Positions 63,639-64,000 of a stretch of DNA of 64,000 nucleotides are shown here, one piece after another (within the stretch, counting starts at the first letter, position 1; each line of letters starts with the position of its first letter). The DNA lies in assembly GCA_964627605.1 (NCBI GenBank), contig CAZVGZ010000017.1, positions 6,740 through 70,739 of the forward strand, read 5' to 3'. Below the pieces are notes generated by a model, which ran no database searches, had not been told where the DNA came from, and saw nothing but the letters and a program-made list of their open reading frames with translations. The DNA comes from CAZVGZ01 sp964627605 (GTDB taxonomy: Bacteria > Latescibacterota > MWCZ01 > CAZVGZ01). A program made the translations under genes and the position numbers.

Positions 63639-63849
63639 TATTTTGGAATGCGCAGCTTCACCCATTGACTGATCGTTTTTGTGAATGGCTTAGAGTTTCT
63701 CACGAGATGGAATGGGATTTGGTAGGTAGCGCATATCGATTGGTGACATAAACACGCAACTCAGAAGCGTGTTTCATCGATGAGCCGGTGGGCGCGGTTA
63801 TTGCCGAATGAGCGGTCCACGCATACATTTTGATAGTTGGAGCGCTTTT

Positions 63850-63923
63850 GGCCCCATAGCTCAGTTGGTCAGAGCCACCGGCTCATAACCGGTCTGTCCC
63901 AGGTTCGAGTCCTGGTGGGGCTA
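63850..63923 (+). tRNA. tRNA with CAT anticodon (Met, or Ile after C34 modification)
   Basis: The 74-base cloverleaf starts with a seven-pair acceptor GGCCCCA/TGGGGCT (one G-T at the end). The D-arm is GCTC/GAGC, the anticodon stem ACCGG/CCGGT has loop CTCATAA, and the T-arm CCAGG/CCTGG has TTCGAGT. It lacks an encoded CCA. The first pair is not C-A mismatched and the anticodon stem lacks three G-C initiator pairs, so it is elongator Met or lysidine-type Ile. Confidence 0.93.
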
Positions 63924-63939
63924 CTCGGTTGCAGATCGT

Positions 63940-64000
63940 GGGCGGTTAGCTCAGTTGGTTAGAGCGCTGGTCTCACATACCAGAGGTCACTGGTTCGAAT
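63940..64000 (+). tRNA. tRNA-Val(CAC), cut by window end
   Basis: GGGCGGT opens the acceptor stem, the D-arm is GCTC/GAGC, and the anticodon stem CTGGT/ACCAG holds the loop CTCACAT, giving anticodon CAC. The T-arm begins (CACTGGTTCGAAT) and the window ends there. It lies 16 bases after the previous tRNA, so they are likely co-transcribed. Confidence 0.9.

Noticed and set aside
63750..63774. Terminator after glnB (AAACACGC...GCGTGTTT)
   Set aside because: The stem is 8 bp with a nine-base loop but it lies over 100 bases after the stop and has only a short T-run; left unassigned.

Overview
The window looks like the chromosome of an uncultured, sponge- or sediment-type marine bacterium, most likely Latescibacterota, Poribacteria or a neighbour in the FCB/PVC area. 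This placement is inference from gene content. Four secreted proteins share a C-terminal FlgD-like/type A sorting-like module. The window also has two MXAN_6640-like metalloproteases, a DUF6785-type membrane protein, uroporphyrinogen-decarboxylase-like methyltransferase homologues, GH9/GH84/GH116 enzymes and a bacterial microcompartment (BMC) shell gene. No rRNA is present to test it. Housekeeping genes are intact, but many accessory genes carry in-frame stops or frameshifts, which suggests ongoing genome decay or a residue of assembly error.

Layout. Bases 1-19.5 kb, mostly minus strand: mnmA (cut by the window edge) with a cysteine desulfurase, a large beta-propeller/DUF4091-like protein, a decayed beta-helix surface protein, a GH84 O-GlcNAcase, an NrnA-type phosphoesterase, a decayed TPR gene, a PIG-L deacetylase, murI, a cell-wall amidase, miaB and a secreted barrel-like protein. 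From 19.7-25 kb, plus strand: citrate synthase, cysK, a PHP phosphatase, an Rrf2 regulator, and a SAM-I riboswitch with terminator ahead of threonine synthase. From 25-28.4 kb: a broken esterase, a broken polysaccharide deacetylase, an unknown membrane protein and an SDR. From 28.6-33.8 kb, plus strand: a polytopic membrane protein, a transglutaminase-like protein, then a DapA-family lyase whose stop overlaps the start of a tandem-domain BMC shell gene. The lyase ends in a linker plus amphipathic helix of the kind that targets cargo to microcompartments, so this pair is the most interesting system in the window.

From 34-41.6 kb: two paralogous secreted metalloproteases flanking a CYTH-domain gene, a selD that must be read through an in-frame UGA as selenocysteine with a hairpin just downstream, and a secreted GH9 enzyme. 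From 41.8-51.2 kb: a sugar-processing island with two UroD-like proteins, GH116, a broken oligogalacturonate-lyase-like gene, a GH43/GH130-like propeller, a sialidase-like propeller and a truncated sulfatase, with an unusual dapF (both catalytic Cys changed to Ser) in its middle.

From 51.2-64 kb the region is core: an NFACT (RqcH-type) protein, an FMN riboswitch with ribD-ribE-ribBA, the minus-strand operon ffh-rpsP-rimM-trmD-rplS, rpe with a small membrane protein, glnA-glnB separated by an intrinsic terminator, and two tRNA genes at the right edge. Sulfur, riboflavin and nitrogen assimilation are thus each represented by a regulated unit, while the centre of the window is devoted to import and breakdown of host- or algal-derived glycans.
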